Positions 1-5,734 of a stretch of DNA of 9,501 nucleotides are shown here, one piece after another. The stretch's first letter is position 1. Each line of letters begins with the position of its first letter. A model generated the notes under the pieces. It was not told the origin of the DNA. It made no database searches and saw only the letters and a list, made by a program, of their open reading frames with translations. Source of the stretch: Bacteroidetes bacterium QH_10_64_19 (GTDB taxonomy: Bacteria > Bacteroidota > Rhodothermia > Rhodothermales > Salinibacteraceae); the NCBI GenBank assembly GCA_003023125.1, contig PXSY01000177.1, positions 1-9,501 on the forward strand. The letters run 5' to 3'. A program made the position numbers and the translations under genes.

Positions 1-279
1 CAGGGAGTCTTGGAGCGACTGGAGCTGCTCGGCGTTGCTCCGGGCGCTTTCTTCGATGGTCTCCGTTCCGTACCCGGGAATCTGTGTCCGGAGGGGTGTA
101 AATGCAATTAGCCCTCCCACAATGAGCCCTGCTGCAAGCACGGTACCCCCCCACGCCCACACGATCCGCGAGGGCCGGAGCCGGTACCGCCGTGCCTTCC
201 CCACGTCGTCCGCATCCATCAGCAGAACCGTATGCTCGGCTCCTGCGCTTCGGACCAGGTCAGTGAAGAAGGACCACAT
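1..279 (-). CDS. Membrane-anchored coiled-coil protein, N-terminal part, probably an M23-type peptidase (partial)
   Basis: The first 93 codons of a minus-strand gene that runs off the left edge. It starts at ATG 279, with GAGG about 5 nt upstream as a ribosome binding site. Residues 1-36 are cytoplasmic and end in an Arg-rich patch (KARRYRLRPSR). Residues about 38-60 form one transmembrane helix (IVWAWGGTVLAAGLIVGGLIAF). Then comes TPLRTQIPGYG, followed from about residue 72 by a polar Glu/Gln/Leu-rich stretch that looks like the start of a coiled coil (EQLQSLQDSL). A single N-terminal helix, an IPGY-like turn and then a coiled coil is the layout I associate with cell-wall M23 (LytM) metallopeptidases of Bacteroidota. 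The catalytic domain would lie outside the window, so the enzyme identity is inference. A divisome- or secretion-type membrane protein is the alternative. It is the last gene of the minus-strand cluster. Confidence 0.55.
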   Translation of the reverse strand, partial: MWSFFTDLVRSAGAEHTVLLMDADDVGKARRYRLRPSRIVWAWGGTVLAAGLIVGGLIAFTPLRTQIPGYGTETIEESARSNAEQLQSLQDSL

Positions 280-408
280 GGAGACCTCGCAACGAAAACG
301 AATGAGCGGTGGAGCGTTCAGAACCGTCTCTTCTCCCCGCAACCAGCAATCTCGGCGAACTTGATCGACGAAAACGGACGGGAAGGGCCTCGGTTTCTAC
401 GCCTTCTG
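280..408. other. Short gap holding remnant sequence 3' of the truncated oxidoreductase
   Basis: This is the 129-bp space between the oxidoreductase remnant and the start of the next minus-strand gene. One minus-strand frame stays open across most of it, but its translation is Arg/Ser-rich and unlike an oxidoreductase. I see no terminator hairpin. The only functional element I can support is the GAGG upstream of ATG 279. Confidence 0.4.
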
Positions 409-654
409 TCAGCTTGAGAAGGCCCCCTCGGCGTATCGCTTCACAGCGAGGGCGACGGTGTCGGTGCCGGGCTGGCTGACGGGCGAGTAGGGCCGGTACC
501 GACGGGTTCCCCCTTCGTCCTTGAACTCCACGTTCACGTGCTGCCCCGGGGTAAAGTCGAAGGTGTGATCGTCGGCCCGGAGCAAAAACTGCCTCACGCG
601 CGGGGTGACGGCGTGGGTCGACACGGGAGTGGTGTCAAGGGATTCAAGCGGCAT
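409..654 (-). pseudogene. Truncated ferredoxin-NADP reductase-type flavin oxidoreductase (N-terminal fragment)
   Basis: An 81-codon reading frame whose sequence matches the start of the FAD-binding beta-barrel of the ferredoxin-NADP+ reductase superfamily. It has the early VTPRVRQFLLR strand, the TPGQHVNV turn (residues 36-43), the flavin-binding RPYS motif (residues 54-57) and the VALAVKRYAEG strand that precedes the GxxSxxL phosphate loop. The frame stops with TGA right after GAFSS, in the middle of that loop. Functional relatives continue for roughly 150 more residues with an NAD(P)-binding domain. Only 129 bp remain before the next gene, and none of the three minus-strand frames there resembles the missing part. 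A second in-frame stop lies 9 nt further on. I infer a decayed gene with a 3' deletion, not a sequencing frameshift. There is no clear ribosome binding site at ATG 654. A stand-alone small protein is possible but less likely. Confidence 0.6.
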
Positions 655-717
655 CGGGAGAGACCGGAGACATGGGGTGGGGCGGAATTGATGGGCGTCG
701 AGACCGCCGGGCGCGGG

Positions 718-1185
718 CTATCGGTCCGGCGTGGGGCGGTCGTGAGAGTCGGCATAAGCCTCCGCCTCGTCGCGCGTCTCAAAGAAGGCAATGGTCGGAT
801 AGCGCGGCTGTCCGATCCAGGTGTGCTCGGGCGTCACGTCGGTGTCCACGAGCACGCGGTCCGCGTCTGCGTCTTCAAAGACCGCCGCCGTGTCCGCAAT
901 CCCTACCTCCGAGAGCGCCTCGCGGAGGGCATTGGGGGTTCGATACGTTCCCACCTCCTCGCCGTCCTCCGGCGCCGCCACCTCGGCCCGGGCCGAGTGA
1001 GCACGCACAGTGAGGCGAGGCTCGGTCGAGGCCCGCACGAGTTGAAACAGCGCAGGCGACGGTCGGGCCTCGGAGCCGCCCGGATCGGGTCCCTCCGGCG
1101 AACGTACAGTCTGTCCCGTCTCGGTCGGCGGCTGATTCCCACGATGAACTCCTACGTCCGTTAAGTCGTCTGGAAGATCGGACAT
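718..1185 (-). CDS. Unrecognised acidic protein, 155 aa
   Basis: I do not recognise this family. I chose ATG 1185 (MSDLPDDLTD). The frame stays open upstream to 1329, but that extension would run through the best promoter candidate of the divergent region and reads like non-coding sequence. No Shine-Dalgarno is visible at 1185. Residues 1-42 are Pro/Gly/Asp-rich and probably disordered. Residues about 44-70 (ALFQLVRASTEPRLTVRAHSARAEVA) alternate like beta strands. Residues about 80-155 look like a small alpha/beta unit: YRTPNALREALSEVGI, then AAVFEDADADRVLVDTDV, then PTIAFFETRDEAEAYADSHD. The helix ALREALSEVG and the C-terminal helix DEAEAYAD are amphipathic. There is no signal peptide and no membrane helix, so it is probably cytoplasmic. 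It ends 63 bp before the oxidoreductase remnant, on the same strand, which suggests a former shared transcript. Codon use and acidity match the neighbouring genes, supporting a real gene. Confidence 0.65.
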   Translation of the reverse strand: MSDLPDDLTDVGVHRGNQPPTETGQTVRSPEGPDPGGSEARPSPALFQLVRASTEPRLTVRAHSARAEVAAPEDGEEVGTYRTPNALREALSEVGIADTAAVFEDADADRVLVDTDVTPEHTWIGQPRYPTIAFFETRDEAEAYADSHDRPTPDR

Positions 1186-1389
1186 GGATTTCGGAATCGA
1201 TGTTACCTTCACTTGTGATCCACGAAGCATGACGTTATGATAACACGATAACTGGTCGACCTCACCGAAGACACAGCGTGCCCGTGATTCATCCGTGAAG
1301 GTCAACGGGGCCGAATACGATGCGGTCACGCGACCCGTTCCCCATCCAGGCGGTGCCTGTCAGGCCTTCCCAAATGGAGTTCCCCCATC
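1186..1389. other. Divergent intergenic region
   Basis: This 204-bp region separates the minus-strand cluster from the plus-strand secreted-protein gene. It holds the promoter candidate at 1213-1241 with an embedded 11-bp palindrome, and a GGAG (1376-1379) 10 nt before ATG 1390 that can serve as its ribosome binding site. I saw no convincing minus-strand promoter. Confidence 0.5.
1213..1241 (+). promoter_or_regulatory. Candidate promoter for the secreted LamG/T9SS protein
   Basis: TTGTGA (1213-1218) and TATGAT (1236-1241) are separated by exactly 17 bp. They match the bacterial consensus at 4/6 and 5/6 positions. The implied transcript has a leader of about 140 nt before ATG 1390. The -10 box lies inside the palindrome GTTATGATAAC (1234-1244), so an operator role is possible. 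The caveat is that Bacteroidota often use TAnnTTTG instead of this consensus. Confidence 0.4.
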
Positions 1390-3114
1390 ATGTCTCGCGT
1401 CGTCTGTCTCATTGTTCTCCTCTGCGCGCTGGGGGTCGCAGGTGCCCCTCCTCAGTCGCATGCCCAGGCAACGCCGGAGACCGCCGCCACTCGGCACGCC
1501 GGAACGGTCGTCAATCTATTCGAAACCCTCGATCCGCGATCCCCGATCGACGGTGCCCTGCTGGAGCTCCCGCGCAACTGGACGGTGGAGGACGTGCATC
1601 TTCTCCAGTACGGAACGAAGCCAGTGCCGGTCCAACATCGGTCCAGGCCGGACGACACGGTGGTTCTCACGACCGCCTCCTCCATTCAGGGCCCCCACGA
1701 ACTTGTCGTCCGCGTGCAGACCGATCCGCAGTCGGGCACACACCGGTGGCACCTCACGCCGTTCGAGCTGAGCAAGACCGCCAACTCTCCCGACACGTCC
1801 CGTGAGCGCCGGTTTCGCAACGCGGATCGACTCACGCGCAGGGTCGAGCTCGAACCGCCCCCCCAGCCCGACGGCACGAACCGCGCCCTGTCCCTGGACG
1901 CTGCCGACGATGCTCTGCAGGTCCGGCTCCCTGCGTCCCTCGCCCCTAGCGGCGATCGGTCCTACACCATCGAGTTTTGGATGCGAACCAGCGGACTTAA
2001 TGAGGTGCCGCTCTCGTCGTGGACGGGGGAAGAGACCACGGCGTACCCGTTCGAGTTCACCGTGGATCGGAGTGGCCGTCTCCGGATGTACTGCGGACAG
2101 TCGGGCCGCCACGAGGCGCTGCGCACGAACACCCCCGTAGCCGATGGAGACTGGCACCACGTGGCCGTCGTGTACGACGAAACCGTCCCTCGGCTCCGCC
2201 TGCTGCTCGACGGAACGAAGGCCGACTCACTTCGCCCGCAGGCCCTGCCGACGATGTCCGGAGAACTCCCCGTCGCCCTCGGCGGACGACGTCCCCTGCC
2301 CATCGCTGACGATGCCAATCAGCGACTGTACACCGGTCGCCTCGATGAGGTCCGGTTTTGGCCAGCCGCGCGGTCGACCTCGACGATTCGCCGCATGCGC
2401 ACACGCCCGTTCGTCGACCGAGGGACGGATACCCAAAACGCCCCGTTCCGCCTTGGCTTTGACGGCAAGGCGCCCATCGAGCCCATTAAGGACCTGCGGG
2501 GCGCAGAACAGGTCCCCGCCAGCCTCAACTTTCGGTCGCCCCTGCGGCGTCTTCGGGCCAGCACCGACGACGAGTCGGTGACCCTCCGCTGGACGGCCCA
2601 GGATACCGACCAGGGATCCTTCATCGTCGAGCGGTCCCTGAACGGACGCTCCTTTACCGAAATCGAGCGCCTGTCGCCCTTCGACGCCGACCCGTCGTCG
2701 TCCGAGCGGACCCAAGAGATCACGTACACCGACGAGAACGTACCGGAGAACGTCGTTTTTTACCGCGTTCGGCAAACTGCTCCGAATGCCGAGACGGAAC
2801 GGACCACCCGAACAATCAAGATTGGACTCGGGGGGAAAGACGCGTCGTCCCCCCCGGTCGACCTCATCGGCAACTTCCCCAATCCCTTCCGGACCTCGAC
2901 GACGATTACGTATCGGGTTGAGGAATCTCAGCCCATCACCCTCACGGTCTGGGACCTCTCCGGCAAACAGATCACCACCTTGACCGACGCGGTACACGAG
3001 CCCGGCTACTACGAACAGACCCTGGACGCGAACGACCTTCCGAGCGGTCCCTATTTCGCCCGGATCGAAACGCCCCGGGGCATCCAGTCGCACCGCATGA
3101 TTCTTCTCAAATGA
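1390..3114 (+). CDS. Secreted LamG-domain protein with FnIII-like module and type IX sorting domain
   Basis: A 574-residue exported protein. A Sec signal peptide spans residues 1-27 (hydrophobic VVCLIVLLCALGVAGA, likely cleavage after SHAQA). Residues about 160-345 form a LamG/concanavalin A-like jellyroll: RALSLDAADDALQVRLP, then SYTIEFWMRT, then DGDWHHVAVVYD (252-263) and the closing YTGRLDEVRFW (314-324). Residues about 385-478 resemble a fibronectin type III module (VTLRWTAQ, FIVERSLNGRSFTEI, FYRVRQ). Residues about 492-574 are a T9SS type A C-terminal sorting domain: NFPNPF (495-500), LTVWDLSGKQI, LPSGPYFARIET and a terminal HRMILLK. The protein should therefore cross the outer membrane by the Por/type IX system and be released or anchored on the surface. 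LamG modules commonly bind glycans or proteins; no catalytic domain is visible, so an adhesin or binding role is inference. GGAG at 1376-1379 supports the start. It stands alone, transcribed divergently from the preceding genes. Confidence 0.88.
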   Translation: MSRVVCLIVLLCALGVAGAPPQSHAQATPETAATRHAGTVVNLFETLDPRSPIDGALLELPRNWTVEDVHLLQYGTKPVPVQHRSRPDDTVVLTTASSIQGPHELVVRVQTDPQSGTHRWHLTPFELSKTANSPDTSRERRFRNADRLTRRVELEPPPQPDGTNRALSLDAADDALQVRLPASLAPSGDRSYTIEFWMRTSGLNEVPLSSWTGEETTAYPFEFTVDRSGRLRMYCGQSGRHEALRTNTPVADGDWHHVAVVYDETVPRLRLLLDGTKADSLRPQALPTMSGELPVALGGRRPLPIADDANQRLYTGRLDEVRFWPAARSTSTIRRMRTRPFVDRGTDTQNAPFRLGFDGKAPIEPIKDLRGAEQVPASLNFRSPLRRLRASTDDESVTLRWTAQDTDQGSFIVERSLNGRSFTEIERLSPFDADPSSSERTQEITYTDENVPENVVFYRVRQTAPNAETERTTRTIKIGLGGKDASSPPVDLIGNFPNPFRTSTTITYRVEESQPITLTVWDLSGKQITTLTDAVHEPGYYEQTLDANDLPSGPYFARIETPRGIQSHRMILLK

Positions 3115-3122
3115 GAGGGGTC

Positions 3123-3173
3123 TCGGCACCGGATGCTCGGTCGTGTGTCGCGGTGAAACAGGGCGGGTGCCGA
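3123..3173. repeat. 8-bp perfect inverted repeat after the secreted-protein gene
   Basis: TCGGCACC (3123-3130) and GGTGCCGA (3166-3173) are perfect complements separated by 35 nt, starting 8 nt after the stop codon. No T-tract follows on either strand, so it is not a typical intrinsic terminator. It could be a weak 3' mRNA hairpin or chance. Confidence 0.3.
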
Positions 3174-3235
3174 CGCCCGTTCCACCGCGCGGATGACTTC
3201 CGCTATTTTGACCAAACGAGACGCCACCGATCGTT

Positions 3236-3916
3236 ATGGATCTCACGTACTTCGGGCACTCTACATTCCAGATCGATACCGAGGACGTAACCCTCCTCTT
3301 TGATCCCTTCTTTGCCGAAAACCCGCACACCGAAACGGATCCAAGCACCCTGGATCCCGACGTCCTACTGATCACCCACGCTCACTTCGACCACTTCTCG
3401 GATACCGAGGCGGTACTGAACAACAGCGACCCGCTCGTCATCAGCAACTTCGAGATTACGCAGTACGTCCAGCAAAACTACGATCACGACGCCATCCAGC
3501 CGCTCAATGAGGGCGGATACAAGGAATTTGACTGGGGTCTGGTGGAGTCGACCCACGCCCGCCACAGTTCCTCCTTTCCCGACGGCACCTACGGGGGCGT
3601 GCCAAACGGTTTCGTCCTCGAACTGGGGGACGACGTGATCTATAACACCGGAGACACCGCCCCCTTCGCGGAAATGCAGTGGGTGAGCGATCTCCGAGAT
3701 GTCGACGTCATGCTGGCCCCCATTGGCAACGTCTTCACCATGGACATTTACGGCGCCCTGCACGCCGCCGATATGGTGGAGCCGGACCTAGTGATCCCGC
3801 TGCACTACGACACCTTCCCGCCCCTTGAGACAAACCTTGACGCCTTCGAGAACTCCTTCGAGGAGGAGGGCTACGAGACGCGTGTTTTCGGGGCCGGCGA
3901 GACCGCTGCGCTGTAG
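3236..3916 (+). CDS. UPF0173 family metal-dependent hydrolase (metallo-beta-lactamase fold)
   Basis: A 226-residue cytoplasmic protein of the UPF0173/YtkL branch of the metallo-beta-lactamase superfamily, close to the usual length of about 225-230. The metal-binding signature is THAHFDHFSD (residues 48-56, with H48, H50, D52 and H53). Family features follow in order: GHSTF at the N-terminus (7-11), DPFF (23-26), STHARHSSS (105-113), YNTGDTA (136-142, D140 as bridging metal ligand), APIGNVFTMD (161-170) and VIPLHYDTFP (186-195, H190 as the last ligand). All expected metal ligands are present, so it should be active. The physiological substrate of this family is not established. The protein is rich in Asp and Glu over its whole length, as expected for a salt-in halophile. 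It lacks a strong ribosome binding site. A TATTTTG (3204-3210) lies 25 nt upstream, one base short of the Bacteroidota -7 motif. It appears to be a single-gene transcript. Confidence 0.92.
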   Translation: MDLTYFGHSTFQIDTEDVTLLFDPFFAENPHTETDPSTLDPDVLLITHAHFDHFSDTEAVLNNSDPLVISNFEITQYVQQNYDHDAIQPLNEGGYKEFDWGLVESTHARHSSSFPDGTYGGVPNGFVLELGDDVIYNTGDTAPFAEMQWVSDLRDVDVMLAPIGNVFTMDIYGALHAADMVEPDLVIPLHYDTFPPLETNLDAFENSFEEEGYETRVFGAGETAAL

Positions 3917-4005
3917 GAGAGCAGGCCCCTTGCCCGCGGAGGTCTTCCGTCCACACTGGGCTTGATGCTGGTCGTAGTGCCTTTTGGTGGGATGCGTGGA
4001 GCGCT

Positions 4006-4082
4006 GTGAAGCGTGAAATGTGATTCGTGACATGACCCTCGCCGTGGAGATCGGTCACGCATCACGCCTCACGCATCACGTT
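4006..4082. repeat. Two facing arrays of degenerate 7-bp repeats (GTGAnnn x4 and TCACnnn x4)
   Basis: The left array is GTGAAGC, GTGAAAT, GTGATTC, GTGACAT in perfect 7-bp phase at 4006-4033. The right array is TCACGCA, TCACGCC, TCACGCA, TCACGTT at 4055-4082, also in perfect phase. The right array is the reverse complement type of the left, so the two can fold on each other with a GTGA/TCAC match every 7 bp, around a loop of about 24 nt. They lie in the 233-bp gap between the hydrolase and phosphoesterase genes (3917-4149), which otherwise shows nothing I can name. Confidence 0.75.
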
Positions 4083-4149
4083 CCGGTTCAGACGGTGAGC
4101 GAGACGCTTGCCCCCCACCTAACCCTCACATCTGACACGGCAGTCTCTC

Positions 4150-4680
4150 GTGACGAAACTCGGCATCCTGTCGGACACCCACGGCTACTTTCACCCGAAT
4201 CTGCCGGAGGACCTGGCGGGGGGGGATCACATTCTGCATGCCGGGGACGTGGGCGACCCCGCCATTCTGGACGGGCTGGACGCCGTGGCTCCGGTCACGG
4301 CAGTGTGGGGCAACGTTGACGACGCGTCGATCCGCGAGCGCCTGGGGGAGCACCAACGGTGGACGGTGGAGGGGCTCGACGTGTGGATGACCCATATCGC
4401 CGGGCGGCCCGGTCGCTGGCAGCAGGGCATGGGCGAACGTCTGGCGGCCAATCCGCCCGACATGCTGGTGTGTGGGCACAGCCACATTCTGCAGGTCGAG
4501 CGGGTGGCATCCCTCAACGACATGCTGTTCGTCAATCCCGGGGCCGCCGGCAAACAGGGGCTCCACCAGCAGAAGACGTGTCTCCGCCTCACCATCGACG
4601 ACGGCCGGGCCACAGAGGCTGCGGTCGTGCACCTCGATCAGGAGGCCCCGTCGTCTTCCGGAGGCGTCCCCGAGTCATGA
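4150..4680 (+). CDS. YfcE/MJ0936-family metallophosphoesterase
   Basis: A 176-residue calcineurin-like phosphoesterase of the small YfcE/MJ0936 type, whose members hydrolyse phosphodiesters using two metal ions (Mn or Ni are common); the natural substrate is not known. The five metal/catalytic motifs are present in order: SDTHG (residues 8-12, D9 and H11), HAGDVGD (30-36, D33), WGNVDD (53-58, N55), THIAG (81-85, H82) and GHSHI (109-113, H110 and H112), followed by NPGAAG (129-134). Length is normal for the family. The start is GTG 4150, giving the expected MTKLGILSDTHG; no Shine-Dalgarno precedes it. A Ser/Gly/Pro-rich tail of about 12 residues extends past the domain. Its stop overlaps the next start (ATGA at 4677-4680), so the two genes are probably cotranscribed and translationally coupled. 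Confidence 0.9.
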   Translation: MTKLGILSDTHGYFHPNLPEDLAGGDHILHAGDVGDPAILDGLDAVAPVTAVWGNVDDASIRERLGEHQRWTVEGLDVWMTHIAGRPGRWQQGMGERLAANPPDMLVCGHSHILQVERVASLNDMLFVNPGAAGKQGLHQQKTCLRLTIDDGRATEAAVVHLDQEAPSSSGGVPES

Positions 4681-5315
4681 CGACGCGCGACCCACGGAAT
4701 CGAGGCCGTCGGTACGACGGCGCACTGGGACAGCGCCAGTTTGCCCGATGGATCATCCGCGGCATTCGCACGCTGGCGGTGCCGACCGTGGTGCTAAGCC
4801 TGCTCCTGGCCGCGGACGCCGTGTTGCCCGGAACGACGGAGCAGGGCCTGGTGTACCGCCGCGCCGTGAACGCTCAGTGGATGGCCCCAAATGGCATTGA
4901 CGTGTCGGTGGGCTGGCCGAATCGCCCGGACTGCCTCGAGCAGCGCGAGGACGCCGGCCAAACCCTCTTGTTTACCACCCGCCCCGGCTGCGCAGGCACC
5001 CTCTCGGTGAGCACTGCGTTCGGACGCCGCCTCGCAGGCAACGATACCCTCCGCGTCGTCCGGACGCCTCTCTTCGGACAGGTGCGCGCCGTCCATCGCC
5101 CGACCGATGGACACACGGACGCGTGGTATCCGCTCTGGGACCTGGGCCTCTACGTCGTCATCGGACTCGTGCCCCTACTCAGTCTTGGGCGGGACTTCGG
5201 GGTGTACGACACGAGGAATGGGATCTCGCGCTACCATTTTGCGTACCTGCTGCCGGCGCTCGCCGCCGAGGCGCTGTACGCGTGGCTTCTCCTGCGGGCA
5301 GTCGGGGGAGGGTGA
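4677..5315 (+). CDS. Three-helix membrane protein of unknown function
   Basis: A 212-residue protein I do not recognise. I chose ATG 4677 because it overlaps the upstream stop as ATGA and has GGAGG at 4660-4664, the best ribosome binding site in the window, though 12 nt away. The open frame extends further upstream, but only as a shadow of the phosphoesterase. Residues 1-30 are Arg-rich and should be cytoplasmic. Helix 1 is about 31-51 (TLAVPTVVLSLLLAADAVLP). A loop of about 100 residues follows and should be outside, with two cysteines (C86, C105) that could form a disulfide. Helix 2 is about 153-171 (WDLGLYVVIGLVPLLSLG). After a short Arg/Asp loop, helix 3 is about 187-210 (FAYLLPALAAEALYAWLLL). 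Coupling to a phosphoesterase suggests coordinated expression, not a known shared function. It is likely the last gene of this unit. Confidence 0.72.
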   Translation: MTTRDPRNRGRRYDGALGQRQFARWIIRGIRTLAVPTVVLSLLLAADAVLPGTTEQGLVYRRAVNAQWMAPNGIDVSVGWPNRPDCLEQREDAGQTLLFTTRPGCAGTLSVSTAFGRRLAGNDTLRVVRTPLFGQVRAVHRPTDGHTDAWYPLWDLGLYVVIGLVPLLSLGRDFGVYDTRNGISRYHFAYLLPALAAEALYAWLLLRAVGGG

Positions 5316-5613
5316 CGGGTCTCATCCGACGTCGCCCCGGACGCCACGGGCGAGGTGTGTGGCGGATTGGCACATCGATGGTTTGGGGTGTCCGCCCCCC
5401 ATCCGCGACTGGCGTCGGCTCCTCGGTCATTCCACACCTGGGGGATCAGCAGCAGCACAAATTTCGGCGCTGGTAGGAGGAGCTCTGGTAGGAGGAAACG
5501 CCGTTCTGCTCCTCAGACTCTCTTCATGAACTGAACCCCCTGACACTCGTTGGGAATATTGGAGTCGTCTTCTACCCTACGTCCAGAGGCGGAGATTTTT
5601 CGTACCAGCAGAC
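5316..5613. other. Gene-poor 298-bp intergenic region
   Basis: No coding frame here looks real: the translations are Arg/Pro-rich and match no family. A short inverted pair, GGCGGA (5361-5366) and TCCGCC (5391-5396), lies 46 nt after the membrane protein stop but has no T-tract. The 12-bp direct repeat at 5470-5496 is the most distinct feature. The tRNA-Gln promoter should lie in the last 60 bp; TTGGGA and TACCCT (5573-5578) are a weak candidate only. Confidence 0.45.
5470..5514. repeat. 12-bp direct repeat with overlapping inverted repeat
   Basis: CTGGTAGGAGGA occurs at 5470-5481 and again, identical, at 5485-5496, a 15-bp period. GAGGAGC (5477-5483) is also the perfect complement of GCTCCTC (5508-5514), allowing a 7-bp hairpin with a 24-nt loop. 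Both copies carry AGGAGG, a perfect Shine-Dalgarno core, but no start codon in a plausible frame follows closely. Function unknown. Confidence 0.55.
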
Positions 5614-5684
5614 TGCCCGGTCGTCTAATGGCAGGACAGCGGCCTTTGGAGCCGTTAGTGGTGGTTCGAATCCACCCCGGGCAG
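5614..5684 (+). tRNA. tRNA-Gln (anticodon TTG)
   Basis: A complete cloverleaf can be drawn. The acceptor stem TGCCCGG (5614-5620) pairs with CCGGGCA (5677-5683), with discriminator G5684. The D arm lies at 5623-5637 (GTCTAATGGCAGGAC). The anticodon stem GCGGC/GCCGT (5639-5643, 5651-5655) closes the loop CTTTGGA, with anticodon TTG at 5646-5648, which reads Gln CAA/CAG. The T arm is GGTGG-TTCGAAT-CCACC (5660-5676). The U1-A72 end pair and G73 are usual for tRNA-Gln. The 3' CCA is not encoded (CAT follows), so it must be added by a nucleotidyltransferase. It sits 50 nt upstream of prs on the same strand. Confidence 0.96.
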
Positions 5685-5734
5685 CATCCTTCTCCCCATC
5701 CCCCAGCGCCCCGTCCCCGGCTCCGTCCCTCCCC

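Noticed and set aside
280..430. Frameshift in the CCCCC tract (427-431 region) as cause of the oxidoreductase stop
   Set aside because: I translated both alternative frames past the tract; neither gives the expected GxxSxxL continuation or an NAD(P) domain, so a simple frameshift does not restore the protein.
1390..1470. Lipoprotein signal in the secreted LamG protein
   Set aside because: The cysteines at residues 6 and 12 are not in a proper lipobox (RVVC, VLLC lack the small residue at -1), while an AQA signal peptidase I site at 25-27 fits well.
2227..3375. A 382-codon minus-strand open frame
   Set aside because: It lies opposite the LamG/T9SS gene and the start of the UPF0173 gene. Its translation is Arg/Gly-rich with no recognisable motif, as expected for the antisense of a GC-rich gene.
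5614..5684. tRNA-Gln as an integration site for a mobile element
   Set aside because: I see no integrase gene, no duplicated tRNA 3' end and no shift in base composition nearby.
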